This document shows positions 27,006 through 36,874 of a stretch of DNA of 64,000 bases, one piece after another (position 1 is the stretch's first letter; the number at the start of each line of letters is the position of its first letter). Made by a program: the position numbers and the translations under genes. This DNA is from Pontibacter ramchanderi. Lineage in GTDB: Bacteria > Bacteroidota > Bacteroidia > Cytophagales > Hymenobacteraceae. The notes under the pieces are model-generated. The model did not search any database and had not been told where the DNA came from. It saw nothing but the letters and a program-made list of their open reading frames with translations. The DNA lies in the NCBI RefSeq assembly GCF_002846395.1, contig NZ_PJMU01000002.1, positions 1 through 64,000 of the forward strand. Reading direction: 5' to 3'.

Positions 27006-28832
27006 CTATTCTAAATCTCTCTCGTAAGGCAGGTTCGAAGACTGCGTCTGAGAGAAAGGTACGTGCTGTGGAATATAATCTTCTGCAGCACCTGGTTTAC
27101 TGTAATCGTAAGGCCATCTGTAAACAGTTGGAATCTCACCTGGCCAGTTACCGTGACCTGGATTAACCGGCGTTGTCCACTCCAGTGTATTGGAATGCCA
27201 TGGGTTAGCAGTGGCACGACGACCTTTGAAAATACTGTAGATAAAGTTGAACAGGAAGATCAGTTGAGCAGTAAAGCCCAGGATGGCTGCAATACTGATG
27301 AAGCTGTTCAAATCCGTGAAGGTGTTGAACGCGTCGAAGCCTGTCCATGAGTAGTATCTTCTTGGGAAACCAGCTATACCGATGTAGTGCATTGGCATAA
27401 ATACCAGGTAAGCAGACAGGAATGTTAACCAGAAGTGAACGAATCCAAGTTTTTCGTCCATCATACGGCCAAACATCTTCGGGAACCAGTGGTAAATACC
27501 GCAGAACATACCAAAGAACGCAGCAGCACCCATTACAAGGTGGAAGTGAGCAATAACGAAATACGTATCGTGCAGCTGAATATCAAGCGCTGAGTTACCA
27601 AGGATAATACCTGTCAAACCACCAGATATGAAGAGAGATACGAAAGCAATTGCGAACATCATGGCCGTCGTGAAACGGATATTACCTCTCCAAAGCGTAG
27701 CAAGCCAGTTAAACACCTTCACGGCTGATGGTACCGCAATAATCAGTGTCAGGAACATGAAAACTGATCCCAGGAATGGGTTCATACCTGTTACGAACAT
27801 GTGGTGCGCCCAAACTACGAACGAAAGCAAGGAAATACCCAGCATAGAACCGATCATAGCTCTGTAACCAAAGATTGGCTTACGAGAGTTTGTTGCAATT
27901 ACCTCTGATACGATACCGAAGGTTGGAAGAATAACGATGTATACCTCAGGGTGACCCAGGAACCAGAACAAGTGCTGGAACAGGATAGCGCTACCACCAG
28001 TATTTGCCAGCGCCTCACCAGCGATATAGATATCAGATAGGAAGAAGCTTGTACCAAAGCTACGGTCAAAAATCAATAGAAGCGCAGCAGAGAAAAGAAC
28101 CGGAAATGAAAGAAGACCCAGGATAGCAGTCAGGAAGAATGCCCAGATAGTAAGTGGCAACTTCGTCATAGACATACCTTTTGTTCTCAGGTTAATAACA
28201 GTAGTGATGTAGTTTACACCACCCAGCAATTGAGAAACGATGAACAGAGCCATACTGATCAACCACAGTGTCATACCCAAACCAGAACCTGAGATAGCCT
28301 GTGGAAGCGCACTCAATGGCGGATAAACTGTCCAACCACCGCCTGCAGGGCCTGTTTCGATGAACAGTGACATAAACATAATCACACTCGCCAGGAAGAA
28401 AACCCAGAAAGAGAGCATGTTCATGAAGCCTGACGCCATATCTCGTGCGCCAATCTGCAACGGAATAAGGAAGTTACTGAACGTACCTGATAAACCCGCT
28501 GTCAATACGAAGAATACCATGATGGTACCGTGCATTGTAACAAGGGCCAGGTAGAATTCCGGATCAAGCTTACCATTTACGATCCATCCGCCAAGGATAG
28601 GCTCCAGGAAAGTAAATGTTGCCTCTGGCCAACCAAGTTGCAGACGGAAGATGATAGAAAGGAAGCCACCTATAAAGCCCCAGAATATACCTGCAAAAAG
28701 AAACTGCTTTGCAATTACCTTGTGATCCTGGCTGAAGATGTACTTCTCAAAGAAGTTTTGGTCGTGATGATGATCATGCTCATCGTGAGCGTGATGCACA
28801 TCCTTATTTAGAGAGATATCTGTACTCGACAT
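27006..28832 (-). CDS. ctaD: Cytochrome c oxidase subunit I
   Basis: Catalytic subunit reducing oxygen to water and pumping protons. It has 608 residues and about twelve core helices. Heme a ligands are His101 and His431, heme a3 ligand His429, CuB ligands His294, His343 and His344, and the cross-linked Tyr298 in HPEVY identifies a type A oxidase. The N-terminus before the first helix has an unusual run of His and Asp (residues 13-24), possibly a metal-handling segment. It lies between subunit II and heme A synthase with gaps of 18 and 5 bases. Confidence 0.97.
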   Translation of the reverse strand: MSSTDISLNKDVHHAHDEHDHHHDQNFFEKYIFSQDHKVIAKQFLFAGIFWGFIGGFLSIIFRLQLGWPEATFTFLEPILGGWIVNGKLDPEFYLALVTMHGTIMVFFVLTAGLSGTFSNFLIPLQIGARDMASGFMNMLSFWVFFLASVIMFMSLFIETGPAGGGWTVYPPLSALPQAISGSGLGMTLWLISMALFIVSQLLGGVNYITTVINLRTKGMSMTKLPLTIWAFFLTAILGLLSFPVLFSAALLLIFDRSFGTSFFLSDIYIAGEALANTGGSAILFQHLFWFLGHPEVYIVILPTFGIVSEVIATNSRKPIFGYRAMIGSMLGISLLSFVVWAHHMFVTGMNPFLGSVFMFLTLIIAVPSAVKVFNWLATLWRGNIRFTTAMMFAIAFVSLFISGGLTGIILGNSALDIQLHDTYFVIAHFHLVMGAAAFFGMFCGIYHWFPKMFGRMMDEKLGFVHFWLTFLSAYLVFMPMHYIGIAGFPRRYYSWTGFDAFNTFTDLNSFISIAAILGFTAQLIFLFNFIYSIFKGRRATANPWHSNTLEWTTPVNPGHGNWPGEIPTVYRWPYDYSKPGAAEDYIPQHVPFSQTQSSNLPYERDLE

Positions 28833-28850
28833 TGTTGATTTTATTTAATG

Positions 28851-29909
28851 CTACAACTCTGTTTTTACTTCTTCTGCACTCTTCTCAAGAACCACCTGAT
28901 CTTTGGTATCCTGTGTGAACTTTGTAAGAAGCTGTGGATTTTGCTCGATAAAAGGCGTCTGCGAAGCTACCCACTCCTCATATTCCTCAGGCTCGTCAAC
29001 TACTAAGATAAAGCGCATTGCAAAGTGACCGCGACCGCAGATCTCAGTACAGGCTAATTCGTAATTAAATTCAGAGTTACCAGTTTCGGAACGCATTTCA
29101 GCTGTTGTCTTGGTTGGCACAAACCAGAATTTGGTCGGCATACCTGGAACAGCATCCATCTTTACACGGAAGTGTGGTAAGAACACACTATGGATCACGT
29201 CACGAGAACGTATCTTCAACAGAACAGGCTTCCCTTTTGGCACATGGATCTCTCGCGGCATGAAATCATCCATTGAGTTTGGATCGCTAAAGTCTACTCC
29301 TATCTCGTTCGTAGCGTCGATCAGGTGTACATTGGCCTCCCCTAATTTTCCATCTGCACCCGGATAGCGCACGAGCCAGCTAAACTGCTTACCCATTACT
29401 TCTATCACAACAGCATCGGCAGGCGCTGCACTTGTAATATTTGCCCAGGTTTTCCAACCAGCAAATACTAAGATTGCCATTACAACAGCTGGAATCATCG
29501 TCCACACAATTTCCAGTTTGTTGTTGTGTGGGTAGTAGTAAGCACGTTTCTGGTCCTTGTGCTGGTATTTGTATGAATACCAGAAAAGAAGAATCTGCGT
29601 GATCACAAACACGATGCCTATTACGATCATCGTGGTCCAGAAAAGGCTATCAGTCCATCCGCCGTGAACAGAAGCTAATGGCTGGTTCATCTCATCCCAT
29701 GCATCAGCAAAGGACCAGGCGAATGCTGCTCCTCCACCTATTAGGAAGAGTAGCATCAGCAGGCTATTTACTTTATTACTTGTTTTGGTGGTCCCGACAG
29801 CGCGCTGCGACGATCCTCTAAAAATGGAGGCTAGCGTACCTATCCTGAATAGCAGGAAAAGGATTACTAATAACAGAACGATGGATAAACCTATGGCTAA
29901 CGTAATCAT
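28851..29909 (-). CDS. ctaC: Cytochrome c oxidase subunit II (CuA)
   Basis: Receives electrons through its dinuclear CuA site. The ligands are complete: His240, then Cys287, Glu289, Cys291, His295 and Met298. At 352 residues it is long for the family. An extra N-terminal helix (about residues 3-23) and a second one (about 49-68) precede the two canonical helices (about 89-111 and 134-152). There is no CxxCH heme motif, so it is not a caa3-type subunit with a fused cytochrome; electrons must come from the Act cytochromes. Confidence 0.95.
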   Translation of the reverse strand: MITLAIGLSIVLLLVILFLLFRIGTLASIFRGSSQRAVGTTKTSNKVNSLLMLLFLIGGGAAFAWSFADAWDEMNQPLASVHGGWTDSLFWTTMIVIGIVFVITQILLFWYSYKYQHKDQKRAYYYPHNNKLEIVWTMIPAVVMAILVFAGWKTWANITSAAPADAVVIEVMGKQFSWLVRYPGADGKLGEANVHLIDATNEIGVDFSDPNSMDDFMPREIHVPKGKPVLLKIRSRDVIHSVFLPHFRVKMDAVPGMPTKFWFVPTKTTAEMRSETGNSEFNYELACTEICGRGHFAMRFILVVDEPEEYEEWVASQTPFIEQNPQLLTKFTQDTKDQVVLEKSAEEVKTEL

Positions 29910-29930
29910 TGTATAATGCTTTTAGTATGA

Positions 29931-31217
29931 CTAAACATGATGGTGAACACTCTCCTCCAGGAACGGATGGTTTACTGGCACAAGCGAAGCCTTTGTTAAG
30001 CCTTTTGTGAACGTAATCAGGAATATTCCCAGGAAAATCAATGTAGTTCCTATCTCAATAAATCCGATACCTGCATCTGTACGCATTGTACCCGGCATCA
30101 TCATCAGGTAGAAGTCCAACCAGTGGCCAATGAGGATCGCAATTGTAACGATTTTCAACATAATCATCTGACGTTTTGCATCTCTTGTCATCAAAACAAG
30201 GAAAGGGAATGCAAAGTTTATCAAAAGATTAGTGAAGAATATCCATTTGAAATGGCCACCGTTTCCACCAAGTCGTTCGATGAAATAGATTGACTCTTCC
30301 GGGATGTTTGCATACCAGATCAGCATGAACTGAGAGAACCAGATGTAAGTCCAGAAGATAGAGAACGCAAATACAAACTTGCCTAAGTCATGAATATGGT
30401 TTGCATTAACCAGTTTCAGGTAACCATTCTGCTTCAGTATGATTACAGTAAGTGCAATCACTGAAAGACCAGATACCCACCAGCTTGCAAAAACATACCA
30501 GCCAAACATAGTTGAGAACCAGTGCGTGTCAATAGAGAGAACCCAGTCCCAAGCAGAAGTTGAAGAAGTTACACCGAACACAACCAGGAACATGGCTGAG
30601 ATTCTGATGCTCTTATGATAGTAGTTTGTACCTCCGTGTAGATCTTCACCAATTGAGTTTCTTCTCAACCAGTTGAAAAACAGGATCCATAATACGAAGT
30701 AAGCTATCATTCTGATTAGGAAAAACCAGAAGTTCAGGTATGGGGCTTTACCAGCGATAATAGGATCGTACTGTGGATTTGGTGTTACTCCGTCTTCCAG
30801 GAACTGGTTGTAGAGATAATCATGTGTCCAGTGAAAAATATCGTGTCCACCCAATAGGAATGTTACCAGCATTACAGCACCACCTATTGGTAGGTAGTAG
30901 CCCATAGCCTCTGGTATGCGTTTGATCAGTACCGACCAGCCTGCATACGCCACATACTGAACCGCTACAAAGAACACACCCACAAGTGCTATACCTGTAA
31001 AGTAAACGTTATTCAGCCAAAGATTCATGTAGAGTCTTTTGGACCAGTGTGCTGCTTCATGTCCTGCAGCGGCTGCTTCGCCATGCCCTTCGGCGTGATG
31101 GCCTCCGCTCATCGCAGCTATAATTATACCAGCTATAAGCAATACAACACCTATAGCTATCATCAAGAAAAACTTGTTGTTCGTTTTTCTGGAAATGATG
31201 AGTCTTTCTTCTGTCAT
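29931..31217 (-). CDS. actF: Alternative Complex III membrane subunit ActF
   Basis: A 428-residue, roughly ten-helix membrane protein related to ActC/NrfD but more divergent. It is a quinol:cytochrome c oxidoreductase quinone-side subunit in the ACIII complex. A His/Glu/Ala-rich periplasmic loop (about residues 40-58) follows the first helix, and the C-terminus ends in HHHV. Helix segments with ARG/ASP/HIS inside the membrane (for example WAWDWVLSIDTHW-type, about 215) could take part in proton movement. It is encoded between actE and oxidase subunit II. Confidence 0.88.
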   Translation of the reverse strand: MTEERLIISRKTNNKFFLMIAIGVVLLIAGIIIAAMSGGHHAEGHGEAAAAGHEAAHWSKRLYMNLWLNNVYFTGIALVGVFFVAVQYVAYAGWSVLIKRIPEAMGYYLPIGGAVMLVTFLLGGHDIFHWTHDYLYNQFLEDGVTPNPQYDPIIAGKAPYLNFWFFLIRMIAYFVLWILFFNWLRRNSIGEDLHGGTNYYHKSIRISAMFLVVFGVTSSTSAWDWVLSIDTHWFSTMFGWYVFASWWVSGLSVIALTVIILKQNGYLKLVNANHIHDLGKFVFAFSIFWTYIWFSQFMLIWYANIPEESIYFIERLGGNGGHFKWIFFTNLLINFAFPFLVLMTRDAKRQMIMLKIVTIAILIGHWLDFYLMMMPGTMRTDAGIGFIEIGTTLIFLGIFLITFTKGLTKASLVPVNHPFLEESVHHHV

Positions 31218-31243
31218 TATCCTTTTGATATTATGCCTTAGAC

Positions 31244-31867
31244 TTAGTTAGTAGGTGTAGTACCTGTTGCTGTAGTGTCTGCTGCTGCAGGGGCTGGCGC
31301 TTCGCCACCCTGTAGTTGCTGCACGTACATTACAATTTTCCAACGCTCTGTCGGGTTTACCTGCGAACCGTGCGGCAGCATACGACCACGACCGTTTGTG
31401 ATTACATGGTAAATATGTCCTGCTGGCAGGGATGCCACACGTCCAGCGGAGTATGAAGGCACACCTTTGAACTTCTGCCCAACCAGACCTTGTCCATCTC
31501 CTTGATCACCATGACATGGTGAACAGAAACGGGTATACAATACCTGCCCTTCGGCCAGATGCTGGTCGTTATATTCCAGCGGGTTTTTCAATTCCACACC
31601 AGCTACTTCAGCCTCATCTTTCGACAAGTACATGTTGTAGCCCATTTTGCCACGTGCCACGGTACCTTGCGCTGGTTCACGCATGTTCATGCCACCTGGG
31701 TTGTATAGGTTCTCCTTTACTTGCGAGTAAGGATCCAGCGGAACAGAGTGATACATGTCCGGAGCATACTCCAAACCAGGATCTTTCTCATTGCTGCAGG
31801 CTACCAACACGGCGCCTGAGAATAATACTGCAGAGGCTTTAATACCTAAATTTAGTAGACCTTTCAT
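31244..31867 (-). CDS. actE: Alternative Complex III monoheme cytochrome c lipoprotein ActE
   Basis: A 207-residue lipoprotein. The signal ends in the lipobox LVAC with the lipidated Cys near residue 24. One heme c motif, CSPCH, is near residue 116, with a downstream GRMLP region likely to supply the axial Met. The C-terminus is an Ala/Thr/Pro-rich tail. It anchors a cytochrome on the periplasmic face and probably carries electrons from ActA toward the oxidase CuA. Its start shares one base with the actD stop. Confidence 0.9.
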   Translation of the reverse strand: MKGLLNLGIKASAVLFSGAVLVACSNEKDPGLEYAPDMYHSVPLDPYSQVKENLYNPGGMNMREPAQGTVARGKMGYNMYLSKDEAEVAGVELKNPLEYNDQHLAEGQVLYTRFCSPCHGDQGDGQGLVGQKFKGVPSYSAGRVASLPAGHIYHVITNGRGRMLPHGSQVNPTERWKIVMYVQQLQGGEAPAPAAADTTATGTTPTN

Positions 31868-32391
31868 TATTTGATTACCTCCTTCTCGTTAACCTCGATT
31901 GCACCATTTGAGCGAAGCAGATCGTTTAGAGCAGGCATGTCAGTTACACCTTCTTTTACTTCGATCGCCATGACAAACTTATCGTCTGTGGAACGTTTGT
32001 CGAAAACATTCACCTTGAACGATGGCTTCAGCTTTGTGACAATGAAGAAAGTGATCACCATACCGAATGCTGCGCATAAAACGGTAAGTTCGAAAGTTAC
32101 AGGGATAAATGCTGGCAAGGCGATGTGCGGCTTACCACCAATGATCATAGGCCAGTCGAAACCCAGCATCCAGATCTGCATCCAGAGTGCGAAAGAAGTT
32201 CCGAACAAACCGCAGAAGAATGCTACGATTGGAAGTCTTGAACGCTTGATACCTAATACATCATCGATTCCGTGGATAGGGTACGGCGAAAAAACTTCGT
32301 AAATATTAGTACCGGCAGCCCGGACGTTCTCGATGGCCTGCAGCAGGACATCCTCATCATCGTAGATACCTAGAACGAATTTTTTAGTCAT
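31867..32391 (-). CDS. actD: Alternative Complex III subunit ActD (DUF3341)
   Basis: A 174-residue DUF3341 protein with a small N-terminal alpha/beta cytoplasmic part (LGIYDDEDVLLQAIENVR), two transmembrane helices (about 56-76 and 98-118) and a C-terminal cytoplasmic segment. In ACIII structures this subunit is peripheral in the membrane and binds no cofactor. It sits between actC and actE with almost no spacing. Confidence 0.9.
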   Translation of the reverse strand: MTKKFVLGIYDDEDVLLQAIENVRAAGTNIYEVFSPYPIHGIDDVLGIKRSRLPIVAFFCGLFGTSFALWMQIWMLGFDWPMIIGGKPHIALPAFIPVTFELTVLCAAFGMVITFFIVTKLKPSFKVNVFDKRSTDDKFVMAIEVKEGVTDMPALNDLLRSNGAIEVNEKEVIK

Positions 32392-32393
32392 TG

Positions 32394-33812
32394 CTATGGA
32401 TGTGTATTAGTGTGCGAATCCTTATCAGTACCGTGCATAGTGCCATGCGGGTGGTGCTTCACCTCTGAAGATGACTTCAGAATAGCCTTTACCTCTGCCA
32501 TGTTTATTACAGGGAAAAACTTAGCAAACAGAAGGAACAGTGTAAAGAATAGACCGATTGTTCCTACATAGATACCAATGTCGATGATGGTTGGGGAGAA
32601 CATGGCCCAGGAAGAAGGCAGGAAGTCTCTGTGCAGCGACGTTACGATAATTACGAAACGTTCGAACCACATACCAATGTTCACGAAGATGGTGATGATG
32701 AATGTAGCTGTCAGGCTTCTTCTGATGCTTCTGAACCAGAAGAGCTGTGGTGTGATTACGTTACACGTCATCATAGCCCAGTAAGCCCACCAGTAAGGAC
32801 CGGTTGCACGGTTGATAAACGCATACTGCTCGTATTCAACACCTGAGTACCAGGCAATGAAGAACTCAGTAATGTAAGCCACACCCACGATTGAACCTGT
32901 CAGGATAATTACCTTGTTCATCGATTCAACGTGCTCCAATGTTATGTAATCTTCCAGCTTGAACACCTTACGCGTGATGATCATCAGGGTCAGTACCATC
33001 GCAAAACCAGAGAAGATCGCACCTGCCACGAAGTATGGAGGGAAGATAGTCGTGTGCCAGCCTGGGATAACTGATGTTGCAAAGTCCATGGATACGATCG
33101 TGTGTACTGAAAGTACCAGTGGTGTTGCAAGACCTGCCAGGATAAGGGAAACAGTCTCGTAACGAGACCAGGCTTTGGCTGAACCAGTCCAGCCAAAAGA
33201 AAGGAATGAGTAAGCTCTACGGGCGATTGGGCCGGTTGCTCTGTCGCGGATGGTAGCAAAGTCAGGAATTAGACCGATATACCAGAAAACAAGCGAAACA
33301 GAGAAGTAAGTCGAGATCGCGAATACGTCCCAAAGGAGCGGTGAGTTGAAGTTAACCCAAAGCGAACCGAAAGTGTTTGGTAGAGGAAGTACCCAGTAAG
33401 CCAACCAAGGACGGCCCATGTGCAGTACCGGGAACATCGCGGCGCAAATTACGGCGAAGATCGTCATCGCCTCGGCTGCGCGGTTAATGGAGGTTCTCCA
33501 CTTCTGACGGAACAGGAGCAAGATGGCGGAGATCAGCGTACCGGCGTGACCGATACCTACCCACCACACGAAGTTGGTAATGTCCCATGCCCAACCTACT
33601 GTTTTGTTAAGTCCCCACTCACCTATACCATACCACAGGGTACGATAGGTTGAGTAGATGAAAATAGCCAAGCCTACTAGAGCTACAGCAAGGGCAGCTG
33701 CCCAACGTACGTTGGGCTTGGCCTCCACCTGTCTGCAGACATCTTCAGTGATATCGTGGTATGTTTTCCCCCCCGTTACCAGAGGCTCTCTTATCGGAGA
33801 TACGTGCTGCAT
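32394..33812 (-). CDS. actC: Alternative Complex III NrfD-like membrane subunit ActC
   Basis: A 472-residue NrfD/PsrC family membrane protein with about ten helices; it forms the menaquinol oxidation site of ACIII. Conserved features include the [16 protein letters not shown]-type helix (about 95-110) and an HTIVSMDFA helix in the middle. The C-terminal tail is His-rich. It is encoded directly after the iron-sulfur subunit ActB, the usual order for NrfD-type modules. Confidence 0.92.
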   Translation of the reverse strand: MQHVSPIREPLVTGGKTYHDITEDVCRQVEAKPNVRWAAALAVALVGLAIFIYSTYRTLWYGIGEWGLNKTVGWAWDITNFVWWVGIGHAGTLISAILLLFRQKWRTSINRAAEAMTIFAVICAAMFPVLHMGRPWLAYWVLPLPNTFGSLWVNFNSPLLWDVFAISTYFSVSLVFWYIGLIPDFATIRDRATGPIARRAYSFLSFGWTGSAKAWSRYETVSLILAGLATPLVLSVHTIVSMDFATSVIPGWHTTIFPPYFVAGAIFSGFAMVLTLMIITRKVFKLEDYITLEHVESMNKVIILTGSIVGVAYITEFFIAWYSGVEYEQYAFINRATGPYWWAYWAMMTCNVITPQLFWFRSIRRSLTATFIITIFVNIGMWFERFVIIVTSLHRDFLPSSWAMFSPTIIDIGIYVGTIGLFFTLFLLFAKFFPVINMAEVKAILKSSSEVKHHPHGTMHGTDKDSHTNTHP

Positions 33813-33833
33813 AGCGCTATCTAATTTATAAAA

Positions 33834-36800
33834 TTAAGCTAAGTTTCTAATTTTTGTCAGGTAAGTCACGTTTGGCTGTACGTTCAATTCTTCCAGTACG
33901 TGGAAGGCACGCTCGCCTTTTTCACGGGCAAGTGTCTTTGATATACGGCTTTCCGGATCCAGCATGTCACCAAAGATGATGGCATCAGTAGGGCATGACT
34001 GCGCGCAGGCACTCACGATCTCTCCATCAACTGGTCTTCTGCTCTCTCGCTTGGCTTCCAATTTGCCCAGCTGAATACGCTGTACGCAGAAAGAGCATTT
34101 CTCCATCACACCGCGTGAACGAACTGTTACGTCAGGGTTCAGTACCATCTTACCCAGATCGTTGTTCATATTGAAGTCGAACTTATCGTTGTTTGAATAA
34201 GCAAACCAGTTGAAACGACGAACTTTGTAAGGACAGTTGTTTGCGCAGTAACGCGTACCAACGCAACGGTTATAGGCCATTTGGTTCAAACCTTCTGAGC
34301 TGTGCATGGTTGCTGCAACCGGGCATACCGTTTCGCACGGAGCGTGGTTACAGTGCTGGCACATCATTGGCTGGAAGATTACACTTGGATTCTCCGCCGG
34401 ATCTTCCATTGTTTTGTAATCTTTCGCCTCGTGCTCTACCGCGCTGTAGTAACGGTCAATTCGCATCCAGTGCATCTCACGACGCATCAGAACCTCTTCC
34501 TTACCTACTACAGGAATATTATTCTCTGCCTGACAGCTTACTGTACAAGCACCACAACCTATACAAGAGTTCAGGTCGATCACCATACCCCAGTGGTGGT
34601 TCTTGTACTCGTAATCATCCCAAAGAGAGATGGCAGCTGGTTTGGCAGGGCCTTCGTGCGTTGCGATGCGCACATACTGCGTTACCTCTTTCGGGTTGGA
34701 TTTGTAATTTGCCAGTGTGTTCTCCTGTACCACAATACGATCCATGATCGTATGGTGCGTTTGGGTTTGAGCTATCTCAACAGTAGAACCAGTTTTTTCA
34801 AGTTGAACAGCACCTGTGAACAGGATACCATTGTCTGCTACAGTGGCAATTGGGAAGGCATTCGCACCGCGACCTTTGGCAGTTGGCATAGAGTCCAGCT
34901 CACGGCCATAGCCCATGGCTATACCTACTGTACCCTGTGCCTGACCTGGCTGAATCAGTGCAGGAAGCTCCAATGTCTTACCGTTAGCATAAGTTACTTT
35001 CAGCACGTTTCCTTGTGATACGCCCATCTCCTCAGCCATTTTGCGTGGCATGGTGATGTAGTTATCCCAGGTCGCTTTCGTGATCGGATCGGCCATTTCC
35101 TGCAACCATGGGTTGTTGGACTCTGCACCTGTACCGATACCTACTTTTTCATAAACGACAGCTTCAATGCTTCCACCGGCTACAGCTCTTGGGGCTCTAC
35201 CGGCAGCGTCCGCTGCTGTTAGTGTACTGGCGGTTGCAGGGCTTAGGGCCAGCATGCTGGTTCCGTTCTCCAATACACCGTCGTGGACTGCTTTCTCCCA
35301 CTGTGCATCAGTTCCTGCTGCACCTTTTCTCCAGTTGTTGCGGATATAGTCGTAGAAAGTTGTCTTGCTTCCACTCCAGGCCAGTAAGCTGTCCTGTGCC
35401 TGACGCGTCATAAAGATCGGGCTGATCACCGGCTGGGCCAGGCTCAGGAAGCCTCTCTTCGGCTCGTAGTCGTTCCATGACTCCAGGTAGTGGTTGTCCG
35501 GAGCTACATAGTCTGCCAAAGCGGCCGTTTCCTCTACTCTGTCAGCAAAAGAAACTTTCAGGGCTACTTTCGCCAGACCTGTTTTCACGCGGTCAGCAAG
35601 TGGGTGATCATAAACAGGGTTCGCGTTGTAGAAGAACACCGCTCCTACGCTTCCATTGTTCATTTCGTCGATCAGACGCAGCATTTGGGCATCGTTACCC
35701 TGCTTCACCAGGTATGGAGAGGCAGTATCGATAGTAGCACCTTCTGCGCCAATTGTTTTGTTGATCGCTGTTACAAGCGTTTGTACAGCCGGATCGTTAG
35801 AGCCGGACACTACCAGAGCGCGACCGTTGTTGGCACGTAGATCTTTGATAGCATTTTCCAGCGCTTTCTTGTCAACATTGGCTGGAGCGTTTACACCCTG
35901 ACCTGAGAGGCCATTGTAAATCGCCGTTGCGATAGCCAATTCTTCTGACGGCTTGATTGGAACACGCACGTCGGCGTTTGCACCTGTAAGCGACATAATC
36001 GTCTCAAACTGGTAGTGACGCGACATGTTCGAGTTCTCAGCTGTGATTTTTCTATTCTGGATGTACTGCTTCGCGAATGGGATCGGAGCAACCCACGTAC
36101 CCAGGAAGTCGGCGCTGATGCTTACAATGATATTGGCTTTGCTGAAATCATAGCCAGGTATAACACCCCCGTTTGCGCCAATCAGAGCAGAAGCTGAGTT
36201 TGGATCATAGGTTACGTGCTCAAAGTTACCCAGGCCAGCACCGAACTCGTTGATAAGCTGTTTTGTGGATGGGCTGATTACAGTAGAAGAAACTAAAGCT
36301 ACTTTGCCGTTCACTCTGGCTAATGCCGAGCGGATTTCGCTGTCTACTTGCTCCCACTTCGCTTCTTTGCCCTTGATAAGCGGTGTGCGCAATCTGTTAT
36401 TGTCGTACAGACTCAGCACAGAAGCTTGCGCCTTAGGGCTTGTACCCATTGGCGTCAGTGTAGAGCTAGGGTTTGGCTCAACCTTGATCGGACGACCTTC
36501 GCGTGTCTTTACAAGGATGCTGTTAAAGTCACCGTTGTTGAAGTATGTAGAAGCGTACCAGTTTGCTACGCCTGGCTCTACGTCTACAGGTTTGTTCAGG
36601 TATGGGATAGCCTTTCTTACTGGCGCCTCGCAAGAGGCCAATGTAGCGGCAGCCAGACCGAAGCCCAACAGTTTCAGGAAGTCTCTGCGGGGAGCAGTCA
36701 AGCCTGTTGACTCACCCTCGCCTCTGGCTTCGTTTATCGGCAGGAATTCTGGAAACTCATTATGAGCGTGTTTCGCGAATTCAGGAGTATTCTCAAGCTC

Positions 36801-36836
36801 CTCTATTCCTTTCCAGTATTTTATTCTGTCTTGCAT
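33834..36836 (-). CDS. actB: Alternative Complex III iron-sulfur subunit ActB
   Basis: A 1000-residue periplasmic protein. The N-terminus has a twin-arginine signal (RRDFLKLLGFGLA, about residues 49-61, then a Cys). Residues 90-720 form a molybdopterin-oxidoreductase-like fold that in known ActB lacks the molybdenum cofactor. The C-terminal ferredoxin part (about 740-960) has four cysteine clusters: CIGCGACTVSC, CQHCNHAPCETVC, a cluster with CANNC, and CSFC with CAQSC. This would hold one 3Fe-4S and three 4Fe-4S centres as in the family. It passes electrons from ActC to the ActA hemes. Confidence 0.93.
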   Translation of the reverse strand: MQDRIKYWKGIEELENTPEFAKHAHNEFPEFLPINEARGEGESTGLTAPRRDFLKLLGFGLAAATLASCEAPVRKAIPYLNKPVDVEPGVANWYASTYFNNGDFNSILVKTREGRPIKVEPNPSSTLTPMGTSPKAQASVLSLYDNNRLRTPLIKGKEAKWEQVDSEIRSALARVNGKVALVSSTVISPSTKQLINEFGAGLGNFEHVTYDPNSASALIGANGGVIPGYDFSKANIIVSISADFLGTWVAPIPFAKQYIQNRKITAENSNMSRHYQFETIMSLTGANADVRVPIKPSEELAIATAIYNGLSGQGVNAPANVDKKALENAIKDLRANNGRALVVSGSNDPAVQTLVTAINKTIGAEGATIDTASPYLVKQGNDAQMLRLIDEMNNGSVGAVFFYNANPVYDHPLADRVKTGLAKVALKVSFADRVEETAALADYVAPDNHYLESWNDYEPKRGFLSLAQPVISPIFMTRQAQDSLLAWSGSKTTFYDYIRNNWRKGAAGTDAQWEKAVHDGVLENGTSMLALSPATASTLTAADAAGRAPRAVAGGSIEAVVYEKVGIGTGAESNNPWLQEMADPITKATWDNYITMPRKMAEEMGVSQGNVLKVTYANGKTLELPALIQPGQAQGTVGIAMGYGRELDSMPTAKGRGANAFPIATVADNGILFTGAVQLEKTGSTVEIAQTQTHHTIMDRIVVQENTLANYKSNPKEVTQYVRIATHEGPAKPAAISLWDDYEYKNHHWGMVIDLNSCIGCGACTVSCQAENNIPVVGKEEVLMRREMHWMRIDRYYSAVEHEAKDYKTMEDPAENPSVIFQPMMCQHCNHAPCETVCPVAATMHSSEGLNQMAYNRCVGTRYCANNCPYKVRRFNWFAYSNNDKFDFNMNNDLGKMVLNPDVTVRSRGVMEKCSFCVQRIQLGKLEAKRESRRPVDGEIVSACAQSCPTDAIIFGDMLDPESRISKTLAREKGERAFHVLEELNVQPNVTYLTKIRNLA

Positions 36837-36874
36837 ATTATATCTAGAAAACTCGAATCCTTAATTGTTACTGA

